From contig CM057057.1 of assembly GCA_029945375.1 (NCBI GenBank), positions 5,704,001 through 5,768,000 on the forward strand: a stretch of DNA of 64,000 nucleotides, read 5' to 3'. The position numbers were made by a program, and so were the translations under genes. Shown piece by piece: positions 23,733 through 35,564 of the stretch. Origin of the DNA: Agaricus subrufescens. Lineage: Eukaryota; Basidiomycota; Agaricomycetes; Agaricales; Agaricaceae. Under the pieces are notes generated by a model. The model was not told where the DNA came from, did not search any database, and saw nothing but the letters and a program-made list of their open reading frames with translations. The stretch's first letter is position 1. The number at the start of each line of letters is the position of its first letter.

Positions 23733-25134
23733 ATGCCACGAAAAAGGCGCTTAAAACAATCTGCGCATTGCGTGCCACACAAGAGGCGTCAGAAGAAGCC
23801 TTTAGGTCAGTTTAATTGGCCGGAAGTCGACAAATATCTGAGCTATCTACACGGGAAAAGCTCCTGGAAGCCGCATTTCTCTACCAATAGATGTCCTCCT
23901 TGAAATTTTCAGCTACCTCAAAGATGACATGCCCATATCCTACTCCTTGATCAATCTGGATCTACTATACATTACGCGAAAATACTTCTTCCGCAAATTC
24001 ACTCTCAACCTAAAGCATATTGTTAGCTTTTTCGATCTCATCAAATCTCCCTACTGCTCGTTCACCTTGCATGTTCGGAGACTACAATTTCACAAAACGT
24101 TGCGACCGTATCTGAGAGGGGTCGATTCTGTTATGAACTGGAGTTCTTCCACTTTCAGTAGCAGAATGGCGCAAATCCTACGAGTTTTTCCCAACGTCCA
24201 TTGGGTCTCCCTGCAGGGTTTTCCTGCTTACCCTTCGCCGACAGAATCATGCGAGACCCATTCTGTCGAGCTGGATAAAATTGAAACGTTAGTGCTAAAA
24301 GATGGGAACTACGAAGGCGGTACTACCTTTGTTGAAGAGATCTTATCTGCGTTTCGCAATGTCCGCAAGCTGGAGTGCGAGAAGTTAACCTTCATGACTG
24401 GGAGTGGCCTAAGGATCTCTGAACCGAGACACAGACTACTACCCAGACTGACGGAAATTTCTCTGCACAATCCACGGCGACCCTTGGTGGAACTTATCAC
24501 AACACGTCTCTCCCTGAAGAATATTCAAAGGCTCAGTCTAAAAGCCTCTGAAGATAATATTGATCGAACCGTACATTGGGAGAAATTGGTGAACAAAATG
24601 CGCTCAAGTCACCAATATTTCTCTTTAGAGCTATCAAAAAGCATGAGAGCTCCACAAGGCGAGCTCTGCTATATTCTTTCTGATTTTCACTTACTTAGAC
24701 CCATTACAGTAACCTGGAACTCTTGCAACTGGAACATTCCGAATATCCACACCTTAATTTTCAATATCAAGATTTTGACAAACCTAATGGGATGCTCCGA
24801 AGCATCCTGGATTCCCGAGGCGATGCACGGAATCAAAATGCCACGCCTCCGTTGCTTGGTTTTTAACATTGAAGTATACAACACTGGTTTTTTTACCTCA
24901 TCTTTTCCCTGCTGGTGGCCCAAAACCGGGATCACAAGTGCATTGGACAATCCCGAATTTTCCAATTACCTCGAGGCAATTGTCATCAACTTTCGAAGCA
25001 ATGACCACGGGGCCACTCTTTCTGTTATCAAGGAAGCCTTGGATCCCGAGGGACGCAGGGGGTGGTGGGAGAGGGGAATATTGAAAGTTAATGTTGAACA
25101 TAAATTCCCTTTGAACGTCTCAGATTTTTTGTAG
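23733..25134 (+). CDS. F-box protein
   Basis: Two exons, 23733-23805 and 23861-25134, give 448 residues. The short first exon (MPRKRRLKQSAHCVPHKRRQ...) is very basic. The join produces ISLPIDVLLEIFSYLKDDMP, a clear F-box core, which would be missed if the ATG at 23929 were taken. The rest has leucine-rich alternations (KIETLVLKDGNY; RNVRKLECEKL; LPRLTEISLHN), weakly suggesting a degenerate leucine-rich-repeat substrate domain. F-box proteins bind Skp1 and present substrates to SCF ubiquitin ligases. Such genes are greatly expanded in Agaricomycetes, and the substrate is unknown. The basic leader might act as a nuclear localisation signal (inference). Confidence 0.82.
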
Positions 25135-25894
25135 CACTGAATGCCATTGGGATGTCTTTTTCCAACCTGTGATCGGTAGAGGTGTTAGAATGACGACTCT
25201 CGGAAGATTCTGAGTGCCCCCGCCTGAACTGTCTTCTTCCGACTTGCATCATAGCCGAATATGTTCCCGGTAAAGATAGCAGAAGGGCATTCTGAACAAG
25301 AAATATGGAGTGACACCTACTCGCCTATTAAAATCGGTGAATTGTGATTGAACAGGCAGAACACGGTTTACGTTGACTATAGAACGTGAAAGCCTAGCAG
25401 CGGGTAAAAACCATTAGCAAATTATCAAATTGTCACACCAACGCCGGTCGGAGCTCGGAAGATAAAATTACTATCGTTACTCGTGACCTGGGGCCCGACA
25501 TTGCACGCCTCCCTCACAATGATTCAAGTTATTGAACTTGGCTTATAATCCCACTCTCTGCCGCCTGTTGGCGGTGCTGGACCACATTACGTCTGAGAGA
25601 AACGGGAGCCTCGTTGGATCCCGATGGATGACGTTCTTTTTATGGTTCGGTGCTTGTCCAGATGAGGCAGTGTTTTTATTCCCACTGGCACGTAAGCGGT
25701 GTATACCACCCAACCATGTCTCTTCACGTTCACTCTACTACACAGCCATGCACAGGTTTCATCCAGTTCCTCAAGGTCATTCGCTTCCTTTTTGACATGC
25801 TGTTAACTGACTGCCAGTTATAGTAACACCGCCTTTCGCGAGCTGGCTCTGTATAAATATCGTAAAAATCTCCTAGACTACATCACCCCAGCCG
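25135..25894. other. Intergenic region
   Basis: It lies between the F-box gene and the first Ser/Pro-rich paralogue. A short plus-strand frame at 25532-25795 is not coding-like. Near 25850 there is a TATA-like 'gtataaata' that could serve the gene at 25895. Confidence 0.45.
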
Positions 25895-27427
25895 ATGGAC
25901 ATGAACTTCACCAAAGCTCACCATTTCTCCATCAACGGCGGCAACTTTGGCACTGTTAACGGTGGAGTGAACAACTACACCTTGACACCCGGCTCTTTGG
26001 CGTCCCCGGCCCAATTGGGTTTGGGTCCCATTGCCACCGGTGTTCTCTCTCTACCTCCCAGCCAGGGAAACAATGTTGGCAGCGCTGCTATTCACAGTGT
26101 GCCTTCGACTCCAGCCTCAAGTAATGCGAATCTATCGTCGGCCAATGGTACTCCGTCTCCAACCAGCACTACATCTACTATTAGTTCAGGATCAGAAAAT
26201 GACCTTCCTTCGCGGGCGTCCTCGGCAACCCCAGCTACCTCCATCAACGTTGGGGAACCTCGTCTCTCAGGATCATATTACTCCCGACCTCAACCACCGC
26301 AAGAGCCAGATGTGAACTTGTTAACCCCTCTGACGGATACTCTCGGTTTGAGACGCTTCACACCGAGTTCTCAAGCCGCGACACTTTCGCCTTACCAGAC
26401 ACCTCAACAGGATACTGAGGTACGAAAAACACTATCATACTCTTTTCATTGTGTATCTCACATCCCTCCTTAGTTTCCCGGGAGCCCCCAATCCACAAGC
26501 CAAGTTTTTACCCCAATGCTCCCTCCCCAGCACCCTCGAACCCCTCAGCCTGTTCACCAGGTTCATGCATTACCATCCACCCCTCAACCAGCTCATAACA
26601 CTCACTTCTTGGATAATAACTCCCCGTCGCCTCTGACTCCCCATCCTGTAGATTTCCCTGCCTATCGCGCTTTATCTACTAGTCCGAACGGTTCTAATGC
26701 TGGATCCCGACCTACCCGCATCTCACCTACCCCTCCTTATCCCCAGAACTCGCCACCACCTTTTGACTCGTTACCTATGAGTTCAAGGGCAACTACTATG
26801 CCTCACGACCCTGCTGATTCGGATGATCCTTCTGTCATCTTTGAGCGACTCAGAACAGGCACTAAAGGATATGCTAGCCCTCTCCCCCATGCCAACGTCT
26901 TCGAGTATACGCCCTCTCCTCGGTCTTCCAGAACGAGCCTCCCTCGTCATGCAGAAGTCCCCCAGGTCAACCAAGTTCCTGAACTTGCCGCTCCACAATC
27001 GTCACAACACTGGACACCAAGTATAATCACTGATTGGACAAACCATATTCAACATCGGGGTGGCTCTAATATACCCGCGCACAATTATCAAAATCAGCCT
27101 GTGCCCCAGCGTCGAAACTCTCGCCCTCTTCCTTCTCCTCCTGTTTCTCAACCCCAAAATCCGGTCAACTCTTTCTCGTTCCCCCAGCAACCGCAACGCC
27201 AGGCAGTTCACTCCGACGTATATCACGCCCCTCCTTTCCGCCAACCCCAATACCAGGATCAGCCCTGGCCTCTCTTTGCTCCGGCTATGCATCCCCCTAA
27301 CTCATATTCACATCAGCATTACGACATGCACCCGGGTTGGCCGCCATATAATGAACCCCAGCCAGCATACCACGCTGTAACCAACTATGGCAATACGCCC
27401 AGCTTTCCGATGCCTCTGATGGGTTAA
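25895..27427 (+). CDS. Ser/Pro-rich disordered protein with N-terminal FSINGG motif, paralogue 1
   Basis: Two exons (25895-26419, 26474-27427) give 492 residues in frame. The N-terminus reads MDMNFTKAHHFSINGGNFGT. After this motif the chain is low-complexity Ser, Pro, Thr and Gln with many SP and PP pairs and no recognisable fold. The last 100 residues are rich in Tyr, Pro, His and Gln. The protein at 29340-30923 shares the N-terminal motif and general composition. Proteins with an N-terminal xFxIxGGxF motif occur widely in Agaricomycetes, often in front of NACHT or kinase domains; here no such domain follows. Function unknown. The motif may drive homotypic assembly (inference). Confidence 0.75.
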
Positions 27428-29339
27428 ACGCTGCATCTCGATCCTTATCATTACGCCATTTACACGTCTCTGCATAGCCCTCTTTCTATCCTACATACTA
27501 ATTAAAAAATGGTTGATATATTAGCACGCTTCTGTCTTCACTCTGCTTTATCGCTTTCGATTCAACCGCATTGTTTGTGCCTTTACGAAATGACACGAAC
27601 ACTTATACATATATATTTGCATTTTTGGACCTTCTCTCCGCTCAGCGCTGGTCGTCGGAAAGAACCAATAAATCGATCCTTGGTATATGTTACGAATTCT
27701 AACCGAAACTCAATGTCAACAGCAAGCCTTGGTTTCCATCTCGCCACAGAAGCTTACCGGAAATTACCTGCCAATGGAAGGCAGGAAATAATGCTGTTGT
27801 GCGCAGTTGAGTCACATTCGCGTGGCCTAAATTTTGGACTGCCTCCTTGCCGGAATTGAATCCAGGGCCGTGAATACGTCATGCACTTTTTCAAGAAATT
27901 CTTTTTCCTTCTTCCATCGCACAGCCCTCTCTTCGATTCCACGGGTTATCAGTTGGTTATATTCCAAAGCGAAGAACGTCCATAGCCTTGGCCAACAACC
28001 CGAAATTAGGCCACGAGTTCACCTCGAGTTACCCAATAACGTAGTGACTCGGGTATTGGATTCTTAGGGCGTGTGTGTATTCTTCATCGCACCCCGTACA
28101 GCCTTCGCATCAGAAGGTGCTATGCTCTTCTCCAGTCGAAGAAAACGAATTCTTTCTGTAAATATGACCCACCTGTGCGTCAGTATGATAGTTTGATGCG
28201 TACAATGAGGCTATGTACTGCGCACCACCCGTTTTCTTCTTTTTAATGGAGTCAACATGACAGCTTACTCCGAGCCTTCGGATGAAATGTTATCCAGAGG
28301 TTATCGCGAAATTTCTTTTTGTTCTATTCCTGCAATATCGACTCACTTTCGATCATTAGGACGTAATGGCATATCGATAACATCGGATTTCCTCTGTGAA
28401 TGTGATTTTCTTCTTCTTGAGCGGTGTATCTACAATAAGTTCTGATTCCAAATACATGTCAAAAAAAATTTTTTTTCACGACTCAGGTAACGTACATGGA
28501 GTGAAACTTTACTTACCGCATAGCCACACTTCCAGGGCAGATACTGACATGGGAAAGAATGTGAGGGAAGGGCAGACTAAAGCACAGGTCCAATGCTGTT
28601 ATTTGGGCAGCGCTCATTCCGAGGCGGTCCATACATTCTGACTAGGTGAGAGGTTCACCCCGAAATGATAGTCTCAAAATCAGTGTCACAACAACTTTGT
28701 ATCAATGTCGCGGCGAAGCCCGCTGGATGGCACGTCTCCACTTGATAGTACGAAAATCATAATCATACCTACTCCGGTCCCTATTACCGCCATCAGAAAA
28801 AGAGTACCACTGCTCTCCGATCAGGCTGATTGGTCCCGTCATTATTGCGATTCCTATCGTTATCATCCGGCAGCCTGCTACAAGTCATCGTTTCTTAACA
28901 GCTCTTTTTTTGATGATACTTCCCAAGTTATCTCAGGGTTTTTAGGTTACACGGCCACCGGCGGAACGCTGGGGGGTATAATCAAAGGATACCAGGGTAC
29001 TGGGGCGGTACACGTCAAGACGTAGGCTGTCCCACTCGTCGGTATAAGCCACAATGAAAGTACATTTTGCATTGGCGAGCGATGAATCATCAACGGACTC
29101 ATAGGATCGTGAGTACGGTGCACTTGGTTCACCTGGTTTTGAGTAAAAATTTAAATAGTTGTTAAGGTTAAAAGGTAACGTATTATCGGTCTTATCACAC
29201 AGTGATTGATTCAGCCATGTCGGGTGAGTATGAGTGACACTCCTCAATTGGGCACTTGCCATTTCGGCATGGCTGTGCGTCTAATATAAAAACATTAATT
29301 TCATCCGTTCAGGCTTCAAGCTCCCCCCATTCCCGCCCC
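27428..29339. other. Gene-poor spacer between the Ser/Pro-rich paralogues
   Basis: Several short open frames on both strands (for example minus 28942-29262 and plus 28705-29025) overlap one another and have no recognised domain. I cannot support a gene here. Confidence 0.4.
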
Positions 29340-30923
29340 ATGGCTACCCTCAACTTTACGCGGGCACACTCGTTTTCGATCAATGGCGGGATCTACAGTG
29401 ATGCTCAGCATGTGACAATGATTAGCAACAGCGTCGACACTCCAGGGATGACTAAAGATCATCTTCGGCCTGGTAAAAATCCTCGTGGCTTCAGACGGCG
29501 TAGTATGTCTCCAATACTCAAGCGTTTTCATTTATTTACCTCATGCAAACCTTGAAGGACCCCGTACCCCTTCCCCATCGTTAAGCGAATCATCGTTTGT
29601 ATCTTCCAATAATTCTGGTCAAAGTCGACGATCCACTCCCCCGACATCTGCAGACGAACATGAAAGTCCCACGTCTCAAACTGCTACCTCCCATGAACAA
29701 CTTGATCCTTTGTCGCCTCTGTCAAGCAGGTTGGGTGAGATGACGGGGCTTACAGCTCTTGTCCGTTTACAAACATCTGTAGTATGTCTCTATTCCTAGC
29801 GCAGACATTTTCAACACCTAGGCTAACTTTCTTTTACTAGATTTCTCCACGGACCGCCTTTCCTCCAATGAGCCCTTCTTCTATCACAGTCAGACCCGTG
29901 GGACCTTCTCATAATGAACCGACCGCCTCAGCGCGAACCCCTGTCTCACCGCGTCTTGATCGCCGTCCCGGTAGGGAATCGTTTGCATACGTTGGCAATC
30001 AGATACGACCACGCGGACCCCGTCACCGCCCCCTCCCACCAACTCCGCGTTCACAAGCTGTTCATCCTGACACAGCTGCCGAGTTGTCCTCTACAACTGG
30101 CAGCCCGAGTCATGTTCCGGGTTCATCATCATCACAATCATCCTGGGGCTCTTTGTTACGAGATCTGCCGCGTGTTGCCGTACGATCGCCGACAGCACCC
30201 CCCCGTCCTACCCAACCCATCCCACTCTCGCGTCGTGGAGTGAGAGCTGATGTGTCGGCCCCTTTTCCTTCATCCGCCACCCGTAACAGCTTTGCTTCTT
30301 GCTCGTCTCTTTCTCGAAACCGATCGTCACCATCTCCTGTATTCTTGACCTCGCCGATACAGGGCTCCTTCACTGACTCTATGACCTCTCCCTCGAGACG
30401 TTCAGTTCAGAGCCCTCTTCCGAATTTTCCCTTTCATTCCCTACCACTTCCTTCACCGTCTGTACACTCACGTACCCCTTCTACGATACACTCGCTTTTG
30501 AGTCCTACACGACATATTCCATCTCAATCTATCCCCTTTCCACCACAGTCCACACCACCTCAAGCGCCCACCACTTCTTCATATACTTCTAGCAGGGCAT
30601 CTGGCCAAATATTCCGGCCTTTACCTGTGGGGCATCTATACCAGTCTTCTGATTGGTCCACGGACTACCCTGAGATTGACACGTCGCCCCATATCTCGTA
30701 CTACTACCATACACAAACACAAAACCAACCGAATCAAGAGTTCACCCACACATCCTCATCCGGCACTCCTGAGCAAATATTATCGCAAGGTCCATATTTT
30801 GCCGACGGTGTCTCATATCTGCCTCAGACTCAACCTTCTTATTCGATACCCACGCAATTACAACAGTCCTCTAATGAACATCCATATCATTACTATACTT
30901 TCCCATCAAGGTCACCACATTGA
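29340..30923 (+). CDS. Ser/Pro-rich disordered protein with N-terminal FSINGG motif, paralogue 2
   Basis: Three exons, 29340-29499, 29558-29778 and 29841-30923, give 487 residues with phases kept. The N-terminus MATLNFTRAHSFSINGGIYS matches paralogue 1 over the FTxAHxFSINGG motif. The body is Ser/Pro/Thr-rich, with a proline cluster IRPRGPRHRPLPPTPRSQ (a potential SH3 or WW ligand) and many SP sites that could be phosphorylated. The C-terminus is Tyr/Gln/His-rich (SDWSTDYPEIDTSPHISYYY), as in paralogue 1. No membrane segment or signal peptide. A degenerate third relative lies at 35155-35564. Function unknown. Confidence 0.75.
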
Positions 30924-31361
30924 ATGGTTTATGTTGGGATGACACCTGCATACTACATTATTATCAGCATATCGAACTTTTCTTCAATAGTGGCATCATT
31001 TTTTGCGCCTCTGCTATTTACTTTTTAGCTATATTTTTGCATTGATGAATGTGAATCAGTTGGGTCTTACATCTAAGAAGCTAGTTGCTTTTGCGGTGTT
31101 GCACAACCAGTAATTACTAGTTGTCTGCTGTTGAACGTCATGAGACTCTCTGTGAGAGAGACAGATCGTCATTGAACTCTACCATTCCCTACTTCTGGGC
31201 CTGCGAGAGTACGAGTGCTTGCAAGCCATCAATGGTAAGTAGTACTTGGGATTGGAGACCATAACGAAGCATTGCTTGGCGAAAGTGACGTACTACTATA
31301 GCATAGGTATATGTGTATATATGCAGTGCTTAATTTGGGAGCTGTTTACCGCCCTTAGGTA

Positions 31362-31673
31362 TTAGGCCCTTGTCGCGGAAATTAAATCCCTGCGTGTGAC
31401 CGGGGTAGGCTGTTGGGCGACCTCAAGGGCGGCCGATCCTGCGCTGCTATACTTCCGACGAGTCGCACCACTAAGAATGCCTGAGGTTGTGAGTATCGAC
31501 CAAACGAGTGCGGCGTTCTCAGCCCAGCACGCCATACTATGATTAGTAGCATCCACCCCGCAATCGAGAAAGACGCTTGCGGTTCTCAGCGCTTCTTGAT
31601 GACGTTCATCGCCAAAATAATCCCTAATAATGGACCAACCCTCGAACATCTTCTCCCCCGACGAACGGGTCAT
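31362..31673 (-). CDS. Possible small protein, unrecognised
   Basis: A 103-residue frame starting MTRSSGEKMFEGWSIIRDYF. It has a fairly natural amino-acid mix (DERHQEALRTASVFLDCGVD; ENAALVWSILTTSGILSG) unlike the surrounding frames. No splice sites, domain or paralogue support it. It could be a real short gene, a remnant exon, or chance. Confidence 0.25.
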   Translation of the reverse strand: MTRSSGEKMFEGWSIIRDYFGDERHQEALRTASVFLDCGVDATNHSMACWAENAALVWSILTTSGILSGATRRKYSSAGSAALEVAQQPTPVTRRDLISATRA

Positions 31674-32590
31674 ATTCTAGATTTGACCGTTTAACTCAAA
31701 GCAGACAATACACTCCCCAGCCCCTGCGGAGGCTCACGAGAGTTCATTCGTATCCGTTTCCTAGAAAATTGAAGGGGATACCTGACACGTTGTCGTTTTT
31801 ATCAAAGTACATGAGGCCTAATGCATGGGCTCGCAACCCCTATGGTGCATTTTCACCATATGTGATATTGATTTTGATCATGGCTCCTCTACATTTTTGG
31901 CTCATCCATGGATACTTTCGACGACTGGTTCAACGGATGTAGCTGTCTGAGTGATGACTCTGCCCAGCGGATTGTCGATCTCTTCAACTTTCACAGCAGC
32001 GGATCTTCATCGCCTCGTCTGCACTAAGGCATTTACACCACCTGTACTGCCTTCAGTTACTGGCGTTCGGAGTCTTACTCTTGCTTTGACGTCCTGGCTG
32101 CCTTCTCAGGGGCACCCTCCTTCTATAACAACAGTATCTCCAGTCTCTTTCCACGTCCTCAACAGGCCCATCAACGGATTGGACTACCAGGAGTACGAGG
32201 AACCCACCGCGTGCTTCTTCTCCGCGTCTGGTCCGCGTCGAGCAGAGTAGCCCGCGTGATTCTAATGACATGAGCCTTATGGCGTTTGAAATATGTCCTC
32301 CTCTCTGTGTAGAATTATATTCCCTGATCTCGCTTCATGTATGAAATCAAAGCCCTCAGTATTTCCATGAATTACCCTAATATAGTCGCCTCACTTGTCT
32401 AGTCTATACACTTCCGCGTCAAGATCTGTGCGTCCGCATCTGATCGTCTGATTCCTCTTGTCCTCATCGGTCCGCGTCGTACACCCGTGACCTTGTGTCA
32501 TGTTTTCGTTAATTAGTTATATCCATTGAATATTTGAGTGGCATACTACCCTTTTGTCTTCTATAATAAATTGGACGACTTCCCGTAGCG

Positions 32591-32617
32591 TCTGGAAAAA
32601 TAGAAATATTTTCCAGA
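32591..32617. repeat. AT-rich inverted repeat
   Basis: TCTGGAAAA ... TTTTCCAGA arms flank a short A/T centre. It shares the TCTGGAA core with the larger hairpin 90 bp downstream. Confidence 0.5.
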
Positions 32618-32699
32618 TTGTGTCCCAGCTGATTGCCGGACGTGCCGTTGACTAAATCGGTGTTTGGCAAAAGCGGATCTTTAAATTCACGTCTTTCCA

Positions 32700-32740
32700 G
32701 ACTGCAATCTGGAAGAGGCCCCCTCTTCCAGATTGCAGTC
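32700..32740. repeat. Perfect 19-bp hairpin with a 3-nt loop
   Basis: Arm GACTGCAATCTGGAAGAGG (32700-32718), loop CCC (32719-32721), and the exact reverse complement at 32722-32740. A perfect 19-bp stem with so tight a loop is unlikely by chance in a region without genes. Confidence 0.75.
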
Positions 32741-35154
32741 CTCGAATATTACCTCACTTTATGCATTAAAGGAGTTATGGACGTCACGAGTAAGATCCTA
32801 TCTCCAACTTTCAGGTCAATATCGTGAGACACTGCTTCAGCAACCGATCATGGCTGGCTTCAGTATTCCACAGCTCAGGCGTATGTGCTTTTGAACAACG
32901 AAACTTGAGTGCACTATCATTGAAAAATGCTACGGATTGAGTGTGCATCATTGCTCAGAATGAGGTGCTCTCAGATGCCTGTGGCTCGAGTGAGGAGTGA
33001 CCGAAAGAGCCCGAGTCCAAGGGTAAACGGTAAACGGTAGCTGCAACCACTGTCGTCGTTCAACCATTTATACGTAGAGGAAATATCATCTTCAGACATC
33101 TCATAATGAGCAGAAGTGCGTGCATCAACCGTGCTGAACGCAAGCACTATCCATCCTGTTTCATACTCACAGTCTATATCCCTGCCTATGTTTATTGGCC
33201 TTGATTTATTCTAAACGGTCTACGGTTTAATATCCTGAGTATAGACGGGCGGAGTTTCAAATGAATCAAGATTTAGAAAAAATTCTGTGTTTCCAGACGC
33301 TGCGGGAAGTCGTCCATTAGCCCTTCCCCCACTCCCTGCCTACGTTAGACCCTCCTCTATCCTATATTCAACCCTCACCCATCCGCGCCCACCTTACGGT
33401 GTTAGTCCTCGTGTAACCCTTCAAGGGTTGTACACGCGCGGGCTCCTCGTATTTGCTGTAGCCCGAAATGGATTCCGTTCTCACCTCGTTCGGTTCGTTT
33501 TTATAACTTCCATAGTCTTATATATATACAACAATTCCCACTTCATCATCTCAGGCGTTCAGGGTCTTATATATTTTTAGCATACCTAAACTCATCATCC
33601 TCATCCGATAACCACTAGAACCTCGTCATTGACAATGCTATCTCCTGCTCGTTTCCAAGGTTTGTACTTTAAATGCTGTAGTGACGCATCAATCATTCGA
33701 AGCACAGGTCATCGTAGGCGGGGTTATTAGACATATACTTTTCCTTCTGTAATATTAACACACTCCCGTCCAATAAGCATGCCTCAAGCTCTGACCCTTT
33801 TTACACACTGCCTCTGAGAACATTCAGTTACGTCATGTTATCGAAGTTTTGGAGCAATATCATAGGATGCTGTATTTGACAGGAAAATTTTCTTTCACGT
33901 CAGGAAGACTGATAGCGAACCTGCTAGGCTCCTTTAGCTCCACATAATGGAGTCAATCTTATGATCATCATCAGAAGAGCTCACGAAAGGGGTTATCAGG
34001 GACGGCGACACTGCTAGTATTCTCTTAGGTTTGAAAACGAACTTCCCACATGACAAGGTGTAAATTGTCAAAGGGCCATTCCAACCCATTTCAGTGATTC
34101 TATTCCGTGTGCTTTCCGTGGTGATGACTGGCAACACGATTTGGGGGGATTCTATTGAGCCTTTGATGGCAATATTAGCTTTGAGCTTTTTTCTGGCCTG
34201 TATTGAATAATGCGCCCGTCTATCACCCAGTACTTTCAAAAAGACACTCAGATCAACCCAGATATGTCTCCATTTCGAGAATCGAACAGGTGATCCTAAG
34301 ACAATGTAGTTGACAGGCGATTTAGCGATGTCTCGAGCACATCAGTCATTCGAGCATTCAAGGTTCAGCACCTCATCATAATCAACTAGACATCGTGCCG
34401 GTGGGCATTTAGGGGTGATAAAAGGCACTATACATCGTTCCTCCGGTGTTTGATCATCGGAGCATCTGGTTACAGAAAGGTGGGAAACGTACCGAGTAGC
34501 GAGCCGGGCTTCTATTTGTGTATACAATTAAACTATGTCTTGTGTGTTCTGGCTGGATGACTGGCTTATCGTCCCCCAAGGCCGAGTAGATGGGTCGCCA
34601 GTCATCTGCAGTTCGGAGCTGACGATATGTTTCGGAAGCACGATCCCATCATGAACATAGTATCTCGTCGGAAATACAGCAACCCGCCGAAAGAACACAG
34701 CTATCAGATTATATGAGCACCAGACTGCGGCCGCATTTCGCCCTTTAGGCAAGATTGCTATGTGTTGATGATATGAAAGTGAAACCAGGTACTGAACGTG
34801 TACGGCTCTCGGTCCTCCGACAAACCGTCAATCAAGTTTTTGACAAGCTTTTATCCTCGTGTTCAGCTGCGCGTGCACGTGATACAAAGTCACCAAGGGA
34901 ATATATACCCAACTGGTTGCGGACATTGATGCATAATTGGCTACTCATGGTCACCCTCAGCTTTCCGCATGCCTCCTGCGTATCAGTCACCGTCTGCAGT
35001 CAATCCGAGACTACGATAACCATCGGCTGTTCTCACGGATCCTGCCAATGCGAACGACCTCAAACGCGCGCCACTGCTCGGGATTTTGGGCATGGTACGC
35101 GTCTCCTACAAATCAGCTGCCTCATTATTGATCAACTTTTCCGTAATTAGGCCA

Positions 35155-35564
35155 TGAAATTCATCAGTCCGCTGTTGATGAATCAGCTCAAACAGAAGTA
35201 CACACACACCCAGCAACTGTAGAAATACATGACACCCCGTCATCTCGTTCTCCCGTTCGTGGGAGACATCATTTACCATCTTCTTTATCAGAGGAGCTCG
35301 GTAGCATCCGTGTCTTGACGACTCCTGAGGTACGTGTCTACTTCGATTACATGGTACTGTTGATTCCAGGTCTTGTTCGTTCTCTAGCCGACTGAATCAG
35401 TTTTAATGGCTCCAGTGTTAGTTCAATCAAGTGGGATTCCTTCTACAAACTCAAATACCGAGCCAGTAAATAATACGATCGGAGACGCTGAATCCAACTT
35501 CCGGGTACGCCCACAAGGTCCTCGCCGCCCACTTCCGCCGACTCCAGACTTCGAGCATGTTTGA
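35155..35564 (+). pseudogene. Remnant of a third Ser/Pro-rich paralogue
   Basis: A frame encoding HEIHQSAVDESAQTEVHTHP ... RGRHHLPSSLSEELGSIRVL runs to TTPE and a GTACGT donor. It resumes after a TAG acceptor as PTESVLMAPVLVQSSGIPST ... FRVRPQGPRRPLPPTPDFEHV, stop 35562-35564. The segment RPQGPRRPLPPTP parallels RPRGPRHRPLPPTP in the gene at 29340, with an exon junction a similar distance upstream. The long third exon of that gene is missing: the frame ends just after the proline cluster. No start was found. Upstream coding-like sequence at 34940-35090 carries a stop. I call it a decayed copy; a short functional variant is possible. Confidence 0.5.

Larger units (their letters stand above)
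30924..35154. other. Long gene-poor region
   Basis: About 4.2 kb without a gene I can support. It contains two hairpins near 32.6-32.7 kb, one uncertain minus-strand frame (31362-31673) and proline-rich coding-like scraps (33287-33400; 34950-35080 with an internal stop) that may be decayed relatives of the Ser/Pro-rich genes. Confidence 0.45.

Noticed and set aside
23365..23778. 137-residue minus-strand frame upstream of dhc1
   Set aside because: No domain or splice support, and it overlaps the divergent promoter and the first exon of the F-box gene.
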